A DNA stretch of 64,000 nucleotides from Caballeronia sordidicola. GTDB lineage: Bacteria > Pseudomonadota > Gammaproteobacteria > Burkholderiales > Burkholderiaceae. The stretch covers positions 62,001 through 126,000 of the forward strand of contig NZ_MTHB01000278.1 of the NCBI RefSeq assembly GCF_002220365.1, given 5' to 3'. This document shows positions 34,000-44,018 of this stretch, piece by piece (positions within the stretch are counted from its first letter, which is position 1; each line of letters opens with the position of its first letter). The notes beneath the pieces were generated by a model that saw only the letters and a list, made by a program, of their open reading frames with translations, did no database searches and was not told the DNA's origin. Made by a program: the position numbers and the translations under genes.

Positions 34000-35379
34000 A
34001 TGTCAACGATTTCCGCCCGTATCGAACGCATGCCGTTTTCATCCTTTCATCGACGGCTGCTGCTGATGGGCGGTCTCGGCTACACCTTCGACGCCATGGA
34101 CGCCGCCGTGCTCGCGTTCCTGCTGCCGGTGCTGCGCACGCAGTGGTCGCTCAGCAGCGTGCAGACGGGCGTGCTCGGCAGCGGCACGTTCATCGGCTAT
34201 TTCCTCGGGGCAATGCTCGCCGGCATTCTCGGCGATCTGATCGGACGGCGGCGCGTGATGATGTATGCGCTGGTGATCTACTGCATCGCATCGCTGGCCA
34301 GCGCAACTGCGCACGACTGGCCGTTTTTTCTCGCGACACGCATTGTCGCCGGACTCGGCACGGGCGCCGAAAGCGCGATCGTCGCACCGTTCTTGTCGGA
34401 GTTCGTGGCGCGCCGGTATCGCGGTGCGTTCACGGGCAGTCTCGCCGGCTTCTTCTCATTTGGCTTCGTGGCGGCTGCGTTGCTCGGTTACCTCGTGATC
34501 CCGCTTGCACCGAACGCGTGGCGCGTGGTGATGGTGATCACCGCTCTGCCGATCGTGATGTTGCTCTGGTGGCGGCGCGCCTTGCCCGAATCACCGCGCT
34601 GGCTGGTCGCGCGCGGACGGCACGCCGAGGCCGAGGTAATCGTCGCGCAGGCAGAGGCCGAATTGATGGCGGCGGGCGTGAAACTGGAGCCCCTGCCGGC
34701 AAACGATGCGGCCGCCGATGCGGAGGTTCCTGTCGCTGCAGAACGTGCTTCGGTGCTCGCGAACGTGAAGGCGCTCTGGTCACGCAAGCTCGCGCGCATC
34801 ACCACCATGACGTGGCTCATGTGGCTTTCGATCACCTTCAGTTACTACGCGTTCTTCACGTGGATTCCGAGCCTGCTCGTGCAGAACGGCATGACGATCA
34901 CGCGCAGCTTTTCGTACTCGCTCGTGATCTATATCGCTCAAATGCCGGGTTATTTCTCAGGCGCGTGGTTGAACGAAAAGATCGGCCGACAGGCGACCAT
35001 TGCGTCGTACATGGTGCTGGGAGGCGTCTCGGCATTGGGCTTGGCGCTCACGCGCAGTGACGGAGGCATCATGCTGTCGGGCGTGCTGCTGTCGTTCTTC
35101 ATGAATGGCACGTATGCGGGTGTCTATGCGTACACGCCCGAGGTTTTTCCAACCGATGTCCGCGCAACAGGCACGGGGCTGGCCTCATCAATCGGTCGGC
35201 TGGGTGCAATCGCCGCCCCTATCCTGGTCGGGTACGTCTACCCGCGGCTGGGCTTTCCAGGCGTGTTCGGGGCGACCACATTTGTGCTGCTGATCGGTGC
35301 GGCGGCCGTGGTGCTGATGGGCGTGCCCACGCGTGGACGGTCGCTTGAAGACATCGCGGCGCAGCAGTTGCGCAGTTAG
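34000..35379 (+). CDS. MFS transporter (sugar porter/AAHS-like)
   Basis: A 459-residue twelve-helix transporter. DLIGRRRVMMYALV is the loop 2-3 motif, ARIVAGLGTGAESAIVAPFLSEF and VARRYRGAF lie at helices 4-5, and LPESPRWLVARGR is the central-loop signature. TPEVFPTDVRATGTGLASSIGRLGAIAAP marks helices 10-11. These signatures occur in organic-cation, aromatic-acid and sugar porters. The central loop (about residues 190-260) is acidic and variable. Its position 46 bases after the amidohydrolase suggests cotranscription and uptake of that enzyme's substrate. It converges on the nitrate reductase gene with only 47 bases between them. Confidence 0.85.
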   Translation: MSTISARIERMPFSSFHRRLLLMGGLGYTFDAMDAAVLAFLLPVLRTQWSLSSVQTGVLGSGTFIGYFLGAMLAGILGDLIGRRRVMMYALVIYCIASLASATAHDWPFFLATRIVAGLGTGAESAIVAPFLSEFVARRYRGAFTGSLAGFFSFGFVAAALLGYLVIPLAPNAWRVVMVITALPIVMLLWWRRALPESPRWLVARGRHAEAEVIVAQAEAELMAAGVKLEPLPANDAAADAEVPVAAERASVLANVKALWSRKLARITTMTWLMWLSITFSYYAFFTWIPSLLVQNGMTITRSFSYSLVIYIAQMPGYFSGAWLNEKIGRQATIASYMVLGGVSALGLALTRSDGGIMLSGVLLSFFMNGTYAGVYAYTPEVFPTDVRATGTGLASSIGRLGAIAAPILVGYVYPRLGFPGVFGATTFVLLIGAAAVVLMGVPTRGRSLEDIAAQQLRS

Positions 35380-35426
35380 CGAGATCGACGGGCTCAAGCG
35401 GCACTCATGCGGCACTCATGCGCGGC

Positions 35427-38400
35427 TCAATAAACGTCGCGCACATAGCGCTTGTCCCTGACCATGCCGCTGACGTATTCCTGAGCCTTGTCGTCGCTCA
35501 TGCCGGCGTGCTGAGCGACGACGAACTTGAGCGCTGCGTCAACGTCGCGGGCCATGCGACCCGCGTCGCCGCAGACATAAAAATGCGCGCCCGCCTCAAG
35601 CCAGGACCATAGTTGCGCGCCGTGCTCACGCATACGATCCTGCACATAGATCTTGTCGGCCTGGTCCCGCGAGAAAGCGAGATCAAGGCGGTTCAGCAGA
35701 CCCTTGCGGTGCATCTCATCGAGTTCATCGCCGTAATAATAGTCCGTGGCGGCATGCTGCTCTCCAAAGAACAGCCAGTTGCGGCCGGTGTCGCCGCGCG
35801 CGAGGCGTTCATGCAAGAAGCCCCTGAACGGGGCCACGCCGGTGCCGGGGCCGACCATGATCATGGGTGCATCACCGCTATGGGGAAGACGGAAATGCGC
35901 CGACTTCTGGACGAACACCGGCACGCTGGCATCGCCCGCACGATCGGCGAGGAAAGTCGAGGACACGCCCTTGCGCTGACGCCGCCCGTTGTTATACCGA
36001 ACTGCCGAAACGGTCAGGTGTATCTCGTCAGGGTGCGCCCTGGGGCTCGATGCGATCGAATAAAGGCGCGGCTGCATGCGCTTGAGCATGCCGACCAGTT
36101 CCGTGGCTGAAAGCTCCACCGGAAATTCATGCAGCACGTCAGCCAGTTGCTGACCCCACAGCCATTTCTTCAAGTCGGCCTTGTTGTCCTCGCGCAGGAG
36201 CCTGCTTAATGGACCATCAGCACCCTTTTCACCCTCTGCGCCATTGCGCGTCCGGGCTGCAATGAACGCCAGCGCGTCGTGATTCGGGCGCGCTATTTCA
36301 TAGTGCTTGGCGAGCGCGTCGGCCAACCGCATCTCGCCCGCGCCCGCCACAGTGACGGCGGCATCGGCGCTAAGACCACTCAGGCCTATGAGTTCATCGA
36401 CCAGTTCGGGGCAGTTTCTCGGCCACACCCCGAGCGCATCGCCAACCTCATAATCAATACGCGAGTCAGCAGTGTCGAGCGAGAAATAGCGCGTGTCCTT
36501 CGTCGCGCCCGGCTTGTTGAGCCGCACATTCTTCACCAGCCGCGACGCCGCCGGATGGGTCTTCGAAGGCGCGGTGCCGGGCAGCACGGCCGGAATCATG
36601 CCGTCGGCCGGGACTGCATGCAGTGCCGCATCATCTTGCTTGATACGCGCGATGATCCGCTCGAGCCACGCGTCGGCCGCGGGCTGGTACTCGGCATCGC
36701 AGTCGACCCGCTCGAGCAAACGTATCGCTCCACGTTCGAGCAAGCGAGCATCGAGCTTGCGGCCATGACCGCAAAATGCATCGTAGTTGCGATCGCCAAA
36801 GGCCAGCACGGCATAACGCACGCCATCCAGGCGCGGGGCGTTGTCAGCACTGATTCCGGTCCAGAAACTCTCGCCGTTATCGGGGGCATCTCCGTCACCG
36901 AACGTGCTTGTCATCAGCAGAATGTACCGCGCCTTCTCCAGGTCTGAAACCGCATAGTCGGCCATGCACATGGTCCGTATTTCGAAGCCGGACTCCATCA
37001 ACTGGGTTGCGTATCGCTCGGTCAACGATTCGATATTCCCAGTCTGAGACGCCCACAGCAACACGACTTTCGGACGCGCCCGCGCAATGCGCACAGAAGA
37101 TTCCGCGGACGTTGCTCCAACCGGTAGGGCCAACGTTGGCACGGCCGTTTCTGTCCGGCTGAACAGCCCCGCGAGGACGCCGTCAAGCCAAAGCCGCGTA
37201 GCAGGGACAATCGGCGCACTAAGCGGCAACGTTGGTACGCCGCCTGTTGAGCGGCCTTCCGTCGAGCGCAGGCCGCTCATGAAACCGTCGACATAGATGC
37301 GTTCGGTCTCGCTAAGTTCAGGCGCCGGCGTTGTCGGAATACCGAGCAACGTGGCAAGGGCATCAATACGGGACATGTCCAGTTCCTGGTTCGGACGGGC
37401 GTGATCGGCAACGACCGGCTCGACGTGTTCCGAGCGGGCGTCGTCATTACGCGTCTCAGGATTCGCCGTGTCAGCTTTAGGTGCGACGCGGCTGAGCGCA
37501 ACAGCGCAGAACTTGAATTCCGGCTGTTGCGATATAGGGTCGACCGCGTCATTCGTCACGGCGTTAATGCAGAGTTCTTCGCCAAAGACATCGTTCCAAT
37601 GCATGGGGGCAAAGCAATTGCCGGCACGAACCCGATCGGTGACGATCGCCGGCAGCACAGCGCGGCCGCGGCGCGAACGAATCTCGACCGCATCCTTCGC
37701 CTTGATACCCAGCGCCGCCGCATCCTCAGGATGAATCTCCACGAACGGTGAGGGGTTCAGCTTGTTCAGCATGGGCACCTTGCCGGTCTTGGTCATGGTG
37801 TGCCACTGGTGCTGCAACCGGCCCGTATTCAGCACAATCGGCCGTTCACTGTCAGGCATTTCGGCCGCCGCCACATGCGGGCGAGCGAAGAAAACGGCCT
37901 TGCCGGTCGAAGTGGGAAAGACCAGGCGGGGGCGGCTGCCGTCCGGCATCTGCATGAGCGTCTGGCTCACGCCGTCGTTGATGTAGCGCACCGGATTTCG
38001 AGCCGGACTGGGATCGGCAGCAACGTCCGGCGCGCAGGGCCATTGCAACGAAGTCTCGCGCAAGCGCTCATGGCTCGCACCGCGCAAGTCGTAACCCGTC
38101 TTGAGATTCGACGTCCGGGTGATCTCAGCGAACACCTCTTGCGCCGATGCGTAGCTGAACGCATCGGCGAAACCCATTTCACATGCCACGCGCGCGATGA
38201 TCTGCCAGTCCGGCAACGCAGCGCCCGGCGGCTCGATGGCCTTCTGCGTGAGCGTCATGTTGCGCTCGGAGTTGATCATCACACCTTCGGCCTCAGCCCA
38301 CAGCGCGCCGGGCAGAAGGACATCAGCGTAGCGATTGGTTTCGGTGTCGAGGAAGGCATCCTGCGCAATGACCAGCTCCGCGGCCTGCAACCCCGCAATC

Positions 38401-39644
38401 ACGGTCTGCCGGTTCGCCACGCTTGCAACAGGATTGGTGCAGATGATCCAGCAGGCCTTGATCTCGCCCGTCGCCATGCGCGAGAACATGTCCACGGTGC
38501 CTTGGCCAAGCGAAATGTTCAGCGTGCCCTTTGGAATGCTCCACAGGTCTTCGATAAAGTCCCGGTCCTCCGCTACCAGCACCGAACGCTGACCGGGAAG
38601 CCCGGGTCCCATGTAACCCATCTCGCGCCCGCCCATGGCATTGGGTTGCCCCGTGAGCGAGAACGGCCCGCTGCCTGGCCGGCAAATCTTGCCCGTAGCG
38701 AGATGCAGGTTACAAACGGCGTTAGTGTTCCAGGTGCCATGCGTGCTTTGGTTGAGGCCCATGGTCCAGCAGCTCATCCACTCGGGCGCCTCGCCCATCC
38801 ATTGCGCCGCGCGGCGAATATCCGCTTCGGGAATGCCGGTGATCTCAGCGACCTTATCAGGCGAATAGTCTTCCAGAAAGGCTGGCATGGCGGCCCAGCC
38901 TTCGGTCGATTCGGCAATGAAATCCGCATTGGTATGGCCGTTCTGATGCAGCAGATACAGCAGGCCGTTCAGCAACGCGAGATCGGTGCCCGGCTTGATC
39001 TGCATGAAGAGGCTGGCTTTGTCGGCGGTCCCGTTTCGGCGTGGGTCCACCACGATCAGCTTCGCACCGGCCTTCACGCGATCCATCATGCGCAGGAACA
39101 GGATCGGGTGGCAGTCGGCCATGTTCGCGCCGATCACAAAAAACAGGTTGGCTCGGTCAATGTCCTCATACGACCCCGGCGGGCCGTCAGCGCCCAGCGA
39201 CAGCTTGTAGCCGCTGCCGGCGCTCGCCATGCAGAGACGCGAATTGGACTCTATATTGTTCGTGCCGACAAATCCCTTCGCGAGCTTGTTGACGAGGTAC
39301 TGCGCCTCGATCGACATCTGCCCCGACACATAGAACGAAAGCGCGTCCGCGCCGTGCTCGTCAAGTAGCCCGCGCAGACGCCGAGCCGTGTCGGAAATCG
39401 CTTGCGCCATGGGTAACGGGATCAGGTCCTGATCCCGCTCGCTGCGAATGAACGCGCATTCCAGACGGCCCGATTTTCGCAAGACCACATGCGCTGACGA
39501 CCCCTTGGTGCACAGGCGCCCGAAGTTGGCCGGGTGCTCCTTGTCGCCGGACACCTTGACCACTTGCCCCTTCTCGACTTGCAGGACCATGCCGCAGCCT
39601 ACGCCGCAGTACGGGCACACGGTTTTTACGTTGCCGGAGATCAT
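35427..39644 (-). CDS. nasA: assimilatory nitrate reductase fused to CysJ-like flavoprotein reductase
   Basis: ATG 39644 is preferred because the [4Fe-4S] motif follows at once (C10, C13, C17, C45). The 1405-residue polypeptide joins two enzymes. Residues 1 to about 790 form the molybdopterin nitrate reductase (VNKLAKGFVGTNNIESNSRLCMASA, GANMADCHPILFLRMMD, FFARPHVAAAEMP), ending in the dinucleotide-binding domain. A linker follows, then from about 910 a flavodoxin domain (LLWASQTGNIESLTERY) and from about 1100 an FAD and NADPH module (RLYSIASSPRAHPDEIH, MIMVGPGTGVAPFRGFLHERL, C-terminal YVSGMVRDKRYVRDVY). The module is like CysJ. It can draw electrons directly from NADPH through FAD and FMN to the iron-sulfur and molybdenum centres. 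It is last in the operon after NirD. Confidence 0.92.
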   Translation of the reverse strand: MISGNVKTVCPYCGVGCGMVLQVEKGQVVKVSGDKEHPANFGRLCTKGSSAHVVLRKSGRLECAFIRSERDQDLIPLPMAQAISDTARRLRGLLDEHGADALSFYVSGQMSIEAQYLVNKLAKGFVGTNNIESNSRLCMASAGSGYKLSLGADGPPGSYEDIDRANLFFVIGANMADCHPILFLRMMDRVKAGAKLIVVDPRRNGTADKASLFMQIKPGTDLALLNGLLYLLHQNGHTNADFIAESTEGWAAMPAFLEDYSPDKVAEITGIPEADIRRAAQWMGEAPEWMSCWTMGLNQSTHGTWNTNAVCNLHLATGKICRPGSGPFSLTGQPNAMGGREMGYMGPGLPGQRSVLVAEDRDFIEDLWSIPKGTLNISLGQGTVDMFSRMATGEIKACWIICTNPVASVANRQTVIAGLQAAELVIAQDAFLDTETNRYADVLLPGALWAEAEGVMINSERNMTLTQKAIEPPGAALPDWQIIARVACEMGFADAFSYASAQEVFAEITRTSNLKTGYDLRGASHERLRETSLQWPCAPDVAADPSPARNPVRYINDGVSQTLMQMPDGSRPRLVFPTSTGKAVFFARPHVAAAEMPDSERPIVLNTGRLQHQWHTMTKTGKVPMLNKLNPSPFVEIHPEDAAALGIKAKDAVEIRSRRGRAVLPAIVTDRVRAGNCFAPMHWNDVFGEELCINAVTNDAVDPISQQPEFKFCAVALSRVAPKADTANPETRNDDARSEHVEPVVADHARPNQELDMSRIDALATLLGIPTTPAPELSETERIYVDGFMSGLRSTEGRSTGGVPTLPLSAPIVPATRLWLDGVLAGLFSRTETAVPTLALPVGATSAESSVRIARARPKVVLLWASQTGNIESLTERYATQLMESGFEIRTMCMADYAVSDLEKARYILLMTSTFGDGDAPDNGESFWTGISADNAPRLDGVRYAVLAFGDRNYDAFCGHGRKLDARLLERGAIRLLERVDCDAEYQPAADAWLERIIARIKQDDAALHAVPADGMIPAVLPGTAPSKTHPAASRLVKNVRLNKPGATKDTRYFSLDTADSRIDYEVGDALGVWPRNCPELVDELIGLSGLSADAAVTVAGAGEMRLADALAKHYEIARPNHDALAFIAARTRNGAEGEKGADGPLSRLLREDNKADLKKWLWGQQLADVLHEFPVELSATELVGMLKRMQPRLYSIASSPRAHPDEIHLTVSAVRYNNGRRQRKGVSSTFLADRAGDASVPVFVQKSAHFRLPHSGDAPMIMVGPGTGVAPFRGFLHERLARGDTGRNWLFFGEQHAATDYYYGDELDEMHRKGLLNRLDLAFSRDQADKIYVQDRMREHGAQLWSWLEAGAHFYVCGDAGRMARDVDAALKFVVAQHAGMSDDKAQEYVSGMVRDKRYVRDVY

Positions 39645-39672
39645 GAGCGACGCCCGAACACGCTTACCTTGG

Positions 39673-40020
39673 TCATACCGCGACCCACACTTGGCCGTCC
39701 TCCACTCTCGCGGCAAAGGCGTTGACCGAGTTCCCCGGTATCTCGAGGCATTCGCCCGTGCGAAGGTCGTAGTGATGCTTGAAAATCGGCGATGCCACCA
39801 CAATGCGCTCGCCCAGATTGCCGATCAGTCCGCGTGACAGGACCGATGCCTGTGAGCCCGGATCGAAGTTATCGATTGCGTACACGCTAGGGGTTCCATC
39901 GGAAAGATGAAACACGGCGATCTGCTCGCCGTTGATGAGCGCACAGACGCCGGTGTTCGGCACGATGTCGTCGAGCGGGCACACAGGCACCCACGCGCTT
40001 GGGATTCGATCTAGGTTCAT
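39673..40020 (-). CDS. nirD: nitrite reductase (NADH) small subunit
   Basis: A 115-residue Rieske-like protein of the NirD type. VPCPLDDI-like WVPVCPLDDIVPNTGVCALINGEQIAVFHL and NFDPGSQASVLSRGLIGN form the fold, with HYDLRTGECLEIP at the end. The usual Rieske cluster ligands are absent, as in NirD generally. It pairs with NirB to reduce nitrite to ammonium in the cytoplasm. It begins 43 bases after the NirB stop and ends 28 bases before the nitrate reductase start, so all three are in one operon. Confidence 0.93.
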   Translation of the reverse strand: MNLDRIPSAWVPVCPLDDIVPNTGVCALINGEQIAVFHLSDGTPSVYAIDNFDPGSQASVLSRGLIGNLGERIVVASPIFKHHYDLRTGECLEIPGNSVNAFAARVEDGQVWVAV

Positions 40021-40063
40021 GATGATGTCCTCAGTGTGGGTCGCGTGCGCGTTGATGTGTCAT

Positions 40064-42604
40064 TCAGGCCGTCTCGACAACCACCGGAATGTCGATTCGC
40101 TTCAGTTGCCGTTCAGCCGGCGTCGCGGGACGAATCTGGCCACGCTCTTCGACGAAACTCACGTTCGCATCGGCTTCATCGCTGTTGACGAAATGGCGGA
40201 AGCGCTTGCGCGTGTCCGGATCGTTGACAGCCTTTTTCCACTCGCATTCGTAGGTGTCGACCACATGCTGCATCTCAGCTTCGAGTTCCGCGGCCAGCTG
40301 GAGCTTGTCGCGCACCACGACGTCGATCAGGTACTCGAGCCCGCCTTCCAGGTTGTCGCGCCACACGCTGGTGCGCTGCAGGCGATCCGCGGTACGGATG
40401 TAGAACATCAGGAATCGGTCGATGTACTGGATCAGCGTGGCTCGGTCGAGATCGGATGCGAGCAGCTCGGCGTGGCGCGGTTTCATGCCGCCGTTACCGC
40501 ATACGTAGAGGTTCCAGCCCTTCTCTGTGGCAATCACGCCAATGTCCTTGCCTTGCGCCTCGGCACATTCGCGTGTGCAGCCGGAGACGCCGAACTTGAT
40601 CTTGTGCGGCGTGCGCAAACCCTTGTAGCGGTTCTCTATATCGATCGCGAGACCGACCGAATCGCCCACGCCATAGCGGCACCATGTCGAACCCACGCAT
40701 GACTTCACGGTGCGTACCGACTTGCCGTACGCATGACCGGACTCGAAGCCGGCCGCGATCAGCTCTTCCCAGATCAGCGGCAACTGTTCAACCCGCGCGC
40801 CGAACAAGTCAACACGCGCCCCGCCCGTGACCTTGGTGTACAGGCCATATTTCTTTGCGACCTGGCCGACGGCGATCAAGCCGTCGGGCGTGACCTCGCC
40901 TCCGGGCATCCGGGGAACAACGGAATAGGTGCCGTCGCGCTGGATGTTGGCAAGGTAGTAGTCGTTCGAATCCTGCAAGCTTGCATGCTCTTTCTTCAGC
41001 ACGAACTCGTTCCAGCACGATGCAAGAATTGCGGCGGCAGCGGGCTTGCAGATATCGCAGCCAAGACCGTGACCATGCTTCGCGAGCAACGCGCCAAACG
41101 TCTCGATGCGCTCCACGCGCACCATGTGATAGAGCTCCTGACGCGAGTATGGGAAGTGCTCGCATAGGTGGTTGTTGACCGCGAACCCCTGCTTTTTCAT
41201 CTCGGCCTTCATTACCTGCGTGACCAGCGCCACGCAACCGCCACACGAACTACCGGCCTTGGTCGCGGACTTCAATGCGCCGATGCTGGTTGCACCCGCG
41301 CACACCGCTTCGCATATCTGGCCTTTCGACACGTTGTTGCACGAACAGATCTGCGCGGCTTCGGGTAGCGCCTCCACCCCGAGGCCCGGCTTCTGCTTGC
41401 CATCGGAGGAAGGGAGAATCAGGAATTCGGGCGCGTCAGGCAGCTCGATACGATTCAGCATCATCTGCAAGAGCGTGCCGTATTCGGCCGCGTCGCCAAC
41501 CATCACGCCACCGAGCAAATACTTGCCGCACTCGGACACCACCAGCTTCTTGTAGACCTGCTTGCGTTCGTCGCTGAACTGATACGCGCGGCTACCCGGC
41601 GTCTTGCCGTGCGCATCGCCAATACTCGCCACGTCCACGCCCATCAGCTTCAACTTCGTGCTCATGTCGGCGCCGGTGAAACCCGCCAGCTCGCCCAGCA
41701 ACTGCTTTGCAACAACACGGGCCATGTCATAACCCGGCGCGACCAGACCGAAGACCTGGCCGTTCCAGAGTGCGCATTCGCCGATCGCGTAGATATCGGC
41801 ATCGCTCGTGCGGCAGCTGTCGTCGATCACAATGCCGCCGCGCGCACCGACTTCAAGGCCACTGATCCGCGCAATCTCGTCGCGCGGGCGGATGCCGGCG
41901 GAGAACACGATCATGTCGGTGTCGAGATGGCTTGCATCGGCGAACTCCATGCGATGCGTTCCGTTCTCGCCATCGACTATGGCTACGGTGTTCTTCTGCG
42001 TATGAACCGTCACGCCCAGCTCTTCGATCTTGCTGCGTAGGACACGCGCGCCGCTGTCGTCGACCTGCACGGCCATCAGGCGGGGCGCGAACTCGACCAC
42101 ATGCGTCTGCAAGCCCATGTCGCGCAACGCCTTGGCGCATTCAAGCCCCAGCAGTCCACCGCCTACAACTGTGCCCGTCTTCGACCGCGCGCCGCACTCC
42201 TTCATTGCTTCGAGGTCTTCAATGGTTCGGTACACGAAGCAATCACGACGCTCATTGCCCGCCACCGGCGGCACGAACGGATAGGAACCGGTAGCAAGCA
42301 CAAGTTTGTCGTACGCCAGCACCTCGCCGGTCGACACGGTCACGGTACGCTCCGCGCGATCGACCGACACAGCCTTCGCATTGAGCTCGAGCCGCACATT
42401 CTCCCGCTCGAAGAATCCCGGCTCGACCAGCGACAGGTCCTGCGCCGTTTTGCCCGAGAAGAATTCCGACAGATGCACGCGGTCGTAAGCCGGTCGCGGC
42501 TCTTCGCATAGCACGGTGATATCAAGTCCGTGCGCTGCGTTTTCAGCAAGGCATTCAAGGAGTTTATGGCCGACCATGCCATGGCCGATAACGACGATTT
42601 TCAT
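40064..42604 (-). CDS. nirB: nitrite reductase (NADH) large subunit
   Basis: ATG 42604 begins MKIVVIGHGMVGHKLLE, the FAD-binding start of NirB; upstream in-frame codons belong to the transporter gene in another frame. The 846-residue protein has two FAD/NAD-binding regions (about 1-320, including VVGGGLLGLECAKALRDMG). A BFD-type [2Fe-2S] domain follows (CSCNNVSKGQICEAVCAG, GSSCGGC, about 415-485). The C-terminal siroheme/[4Fe-4S] reductase half has CVGSTWCRYGVGDSVGLA and GVSGCTRECAEAQGKD. It reduces nitrite to ammonium with NADH. Siroheme comes from the methyltransferase encoded divergently. It lies 14 bases after the transporter gene. Confidence 0.95.
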   Translation of the reverse strand: MKIVVIGHGMVGHKLLECLAENAAHGLDITVLCEEPRPAYDRVHLSEFFSGKTAQDLSLVEPGFFERENVRLELNAKAVSVDRAERTVTVSTGEVLAYDKLVLATGSYPFVPPVAGNERRDCFVYRTIEDLEAMKECGARSKTGTVVGGGLLGLECAKALRDMGLQTHVVEFAPRLMAVQVDDSGARVLRSKIEELGVTVHTQKNTVAIVDGENGTHRMEFADASHLDTDMIVFSAGIRPRDEIARISGLEVGARGGIVIDDSCRTSDADIYAIGECALWNGQVFGLVAPGYDMARVVAKQLLGELAGFTGADMSTKLKLMGVDVASIGDAHGKTPGSRAYQFSDERKQVYKKLVVSECGKYLLGGVMVGDAAEYGTLLQMMLNRIELPDAPEFLILPSSDGKQKPGLGVEALPEAAQICSCNNVSKGQICEAVCAGATSIGALKSATKAGSSCGGCVALVTQVMKAEMKKQGFAVNNHLCEHFPYSRQELYHMVRVERIETFGALLAKHGHGLGCDICKPAAAAILASCWNEFVLKKEHASLQDSNDYYLANIQRDGTYSVVPRMPGGEVTPDGLIAVGQVAKKYGLYTKVTGGARVDLFGARVEQLPLIWEELIAAGFESGHAYGKSVRTVKSCVGSTWCRYGVGDSVGLAIDIENRYKGLRTPHKIKFGVSGCTRECAEAQGKDIGVIATEKGWNLYVCGNGGMKPRHAELLASDLDRATLIQYIDRFLMFYIRTADRLQRTSVWRDNLEGGLEYLIDVVVRDKLQLAAELEAEMQHVVDTYECEWKKAVNDPDTRKRFRHFVNSDEADANVSFVEERGQIRPATPAERQLKRIDIPVVVETA

Positions 42605-42617
42605 GATCAGGACGCTC

Positions 42618-43946
42618 TCAATTGGCAATGCTGTTGTTGACACCCAATGCATCTGCACGCAGCGCAGCTTCCTGTGCCTTGTGCTCGGAGCTAAAGCGCA
42701 CCGCGAGCGCGCACAACGCGGACAACGTGACCAGCATCCCAAGCATGGCCAGCGTCTGCTGGACGCTGCCAAAGCCCTTCATCAGGAAACCTGCGGCGAC
42801 CGCGCCCACGTTGCCGCCCGCGCCGATAATCCCCGCCACGCCGCCCAGCGCCTTGCGGTCGATGAACGGCACGAGCGCGTAGGTCGCGCCACACGCCATG
42901 TGCGTGAACAGGCCGAAGCTCAGCATGGCGATCACGGCGAGCACCACACTGTCCGCATGCGAAAACCATAGCAGCCCGAGGCCTTCACCCGCTATGAGCG
43001 CGAACAACAAAGTCGAACGTATTTCCAGACCACGGCATGCAGCGGCCTTGTCCGAGAGCCAGCCGCCGAGCGCACGGGCAAACAGGGCGAGCAGTCCAAA
43101 GCTGCCGGCAGCGACACCAGCGGCTTTCAGCGACAGATGAAAGTGATCGACGTAATAGATCGCGGCGATGTTATGGATAAACACTTCGACGCCAAAGCAA
43201 GCCGCATACGTGACGAAAAGCATCCACACGCGGTAGTTCGCGCAGGCAGTGCGAAAGCTCGCCCAGCCGCCCTTCTTGCCGCCGTCGATGGTGATGCCGT
43301 GCGCGCGCAATTGCGTGAAGTTGCCTTGCGGGCAGTCCTGTGTGAAGCGCCAGTAGAACCAGGCCATCACCGGCATGGCCAGCGCGGGAACGACGAGCGC
43401 CAGGCGCCATGCGGACGCATCGGCGGCGCCGAGCGCGAGCATGCCAGCGAGCAGCAACGGCACCAGCATTTGCGCCGCGCCAGCCCCGGCATTGCCCCAA
43501 CCGGCGCTGGTCGCGTTAGCCGTGCCGACCACGTTCGGCGCGAACATCACCGACGTGTGGTACTGCGTAATAACGAAGCTCGCCCCCACGGCGCCAATGC
43601 CCAGGCGGCATAGCAGGAAGCTTTCGTAACCGCCCGAGAGCGCCGCGCCGAATACGGGCAACGCACCCAGGAGCAGCAGTCCCGTATAGACCTTGCGGGG
43701 ACCGTAGCGGTCGCACATTGGACCAATGATGAGACGCACCAGGATCGTCCCGGCAACCGCGGCGATGTTGATATTGGCGACCTGATCGATAGACAGGCCG
43801 AACTCGCGCTTGATCAACGGCATCAAAGGTGCACAGGCGAACCACGCGAAGAAGCAGACGAAAAATGCCATCCACGTGAGGTGGAAAGCACGCATCGGCG
43901 CCGTGCGCAGACTGAAGAGATCGATCCGGGTTGCTTTGTCTGCCAT
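42618..43946 (-). CDS. narK: nitrate/nitrite transporter, NNP family
   Basis: ATG 43946 lies five bases after GGAAAG and directly after the leader terminator; a TTG six codons upstream is less likely. The 442-residue MFS protein carries both nitrate signatures: SAGWGNAGAGAAQ in helix 5 and IGAGGNVGAVAAGF in helix 11. LRTAPMRAFHLTWMAFFVCFFAWFACAPLMP is the usual first helix. It is expected to import nitrate, or exchange it for nitrite, across the inner membrane. It is the first gene of the operon narK-nirB-nirD-nasA, so the regulated leader upstream governs the whole pathway. Confidence 0.93.
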   Translation of the reverse strand: MADKATRIDLFSLRTAPMRAFHLTWMAFFVCFFAWFACAPLMPLIKREFGLSIDQVANINIAAVAGTILVRLIIGPMCDRYGPRKVYTGLLLLGALPVFGAALSGGYESFLLCRLGIGAVGASFVITQYHTSVMFAPNVVGTANATSAGWGNAGAGAAQMLVPLLLAGMLALGAADASAWRLALVVPALAMPVMAWFYWRFTQDCPQGNFTQLRAHGITIDGGKKGGWASFRTACANYRVWMLFVTYAACFGVEVFIHNIAAIYYVDHFHLSLKAAGVAAGSFGLLALFARALGGWLSDKAAACRGLEIRSTLLFALIAGEGLGLLWFSHADSVVLAVIAMLSFGLFTHMACGATYALVPFIDRKALGGVAGIIGAGGNVGAVAAGFLMKGFGSVQQTLAMLGMLVTLSALCALAVRFSSEHKAQEAALRADALGVNNSIAN

Positions 43947-43955
43947 TGTCTTTCC

Positions 43956-44011
43956 ACAAAACAAAAAGGCGTCCCGTGAAACCCAGCCGATGACTGAGTT
44001 CAGGGGACGCC
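43956..44011 (-). terminator. leader terminator of the nitrate operon
   Basis: On the minus strand GGCGTCCC (44011-44004) pairs with GGGACGCC (43975-43968) across a 28-base loop. TTTTTGTTTT follows immediately. The T-run ends a few bases before the narK ribosome binding site, so an unrelieved terminator would stop transcription before the first gene. Confidence 0.85.
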
Positions 44012-44018
44012 GTTGTCC
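44005..44018 (-). ncRNA. ANTAR-target hairpin P2 of the narK leader
   Basis: GGAC-AACGGC-GTCC forms a 4-bp stem with a hexanucleotide loop that has A at position 1 and G at position 4, the rule for ANTAR-protein RNA targets. Its 3' half is the left arm of the terminator, so forming P2 blocks the terminator. Confidence 0.75.

Noticed and set aside
37800..39368. A plus-strand open frame of about 520 codons opposite the nitrate reductase
   Set aside because: It lies wholly antisense to a strongly recognised gene, has Arg/His-rich shadow composition, no family motif, and no ribosome binding site.
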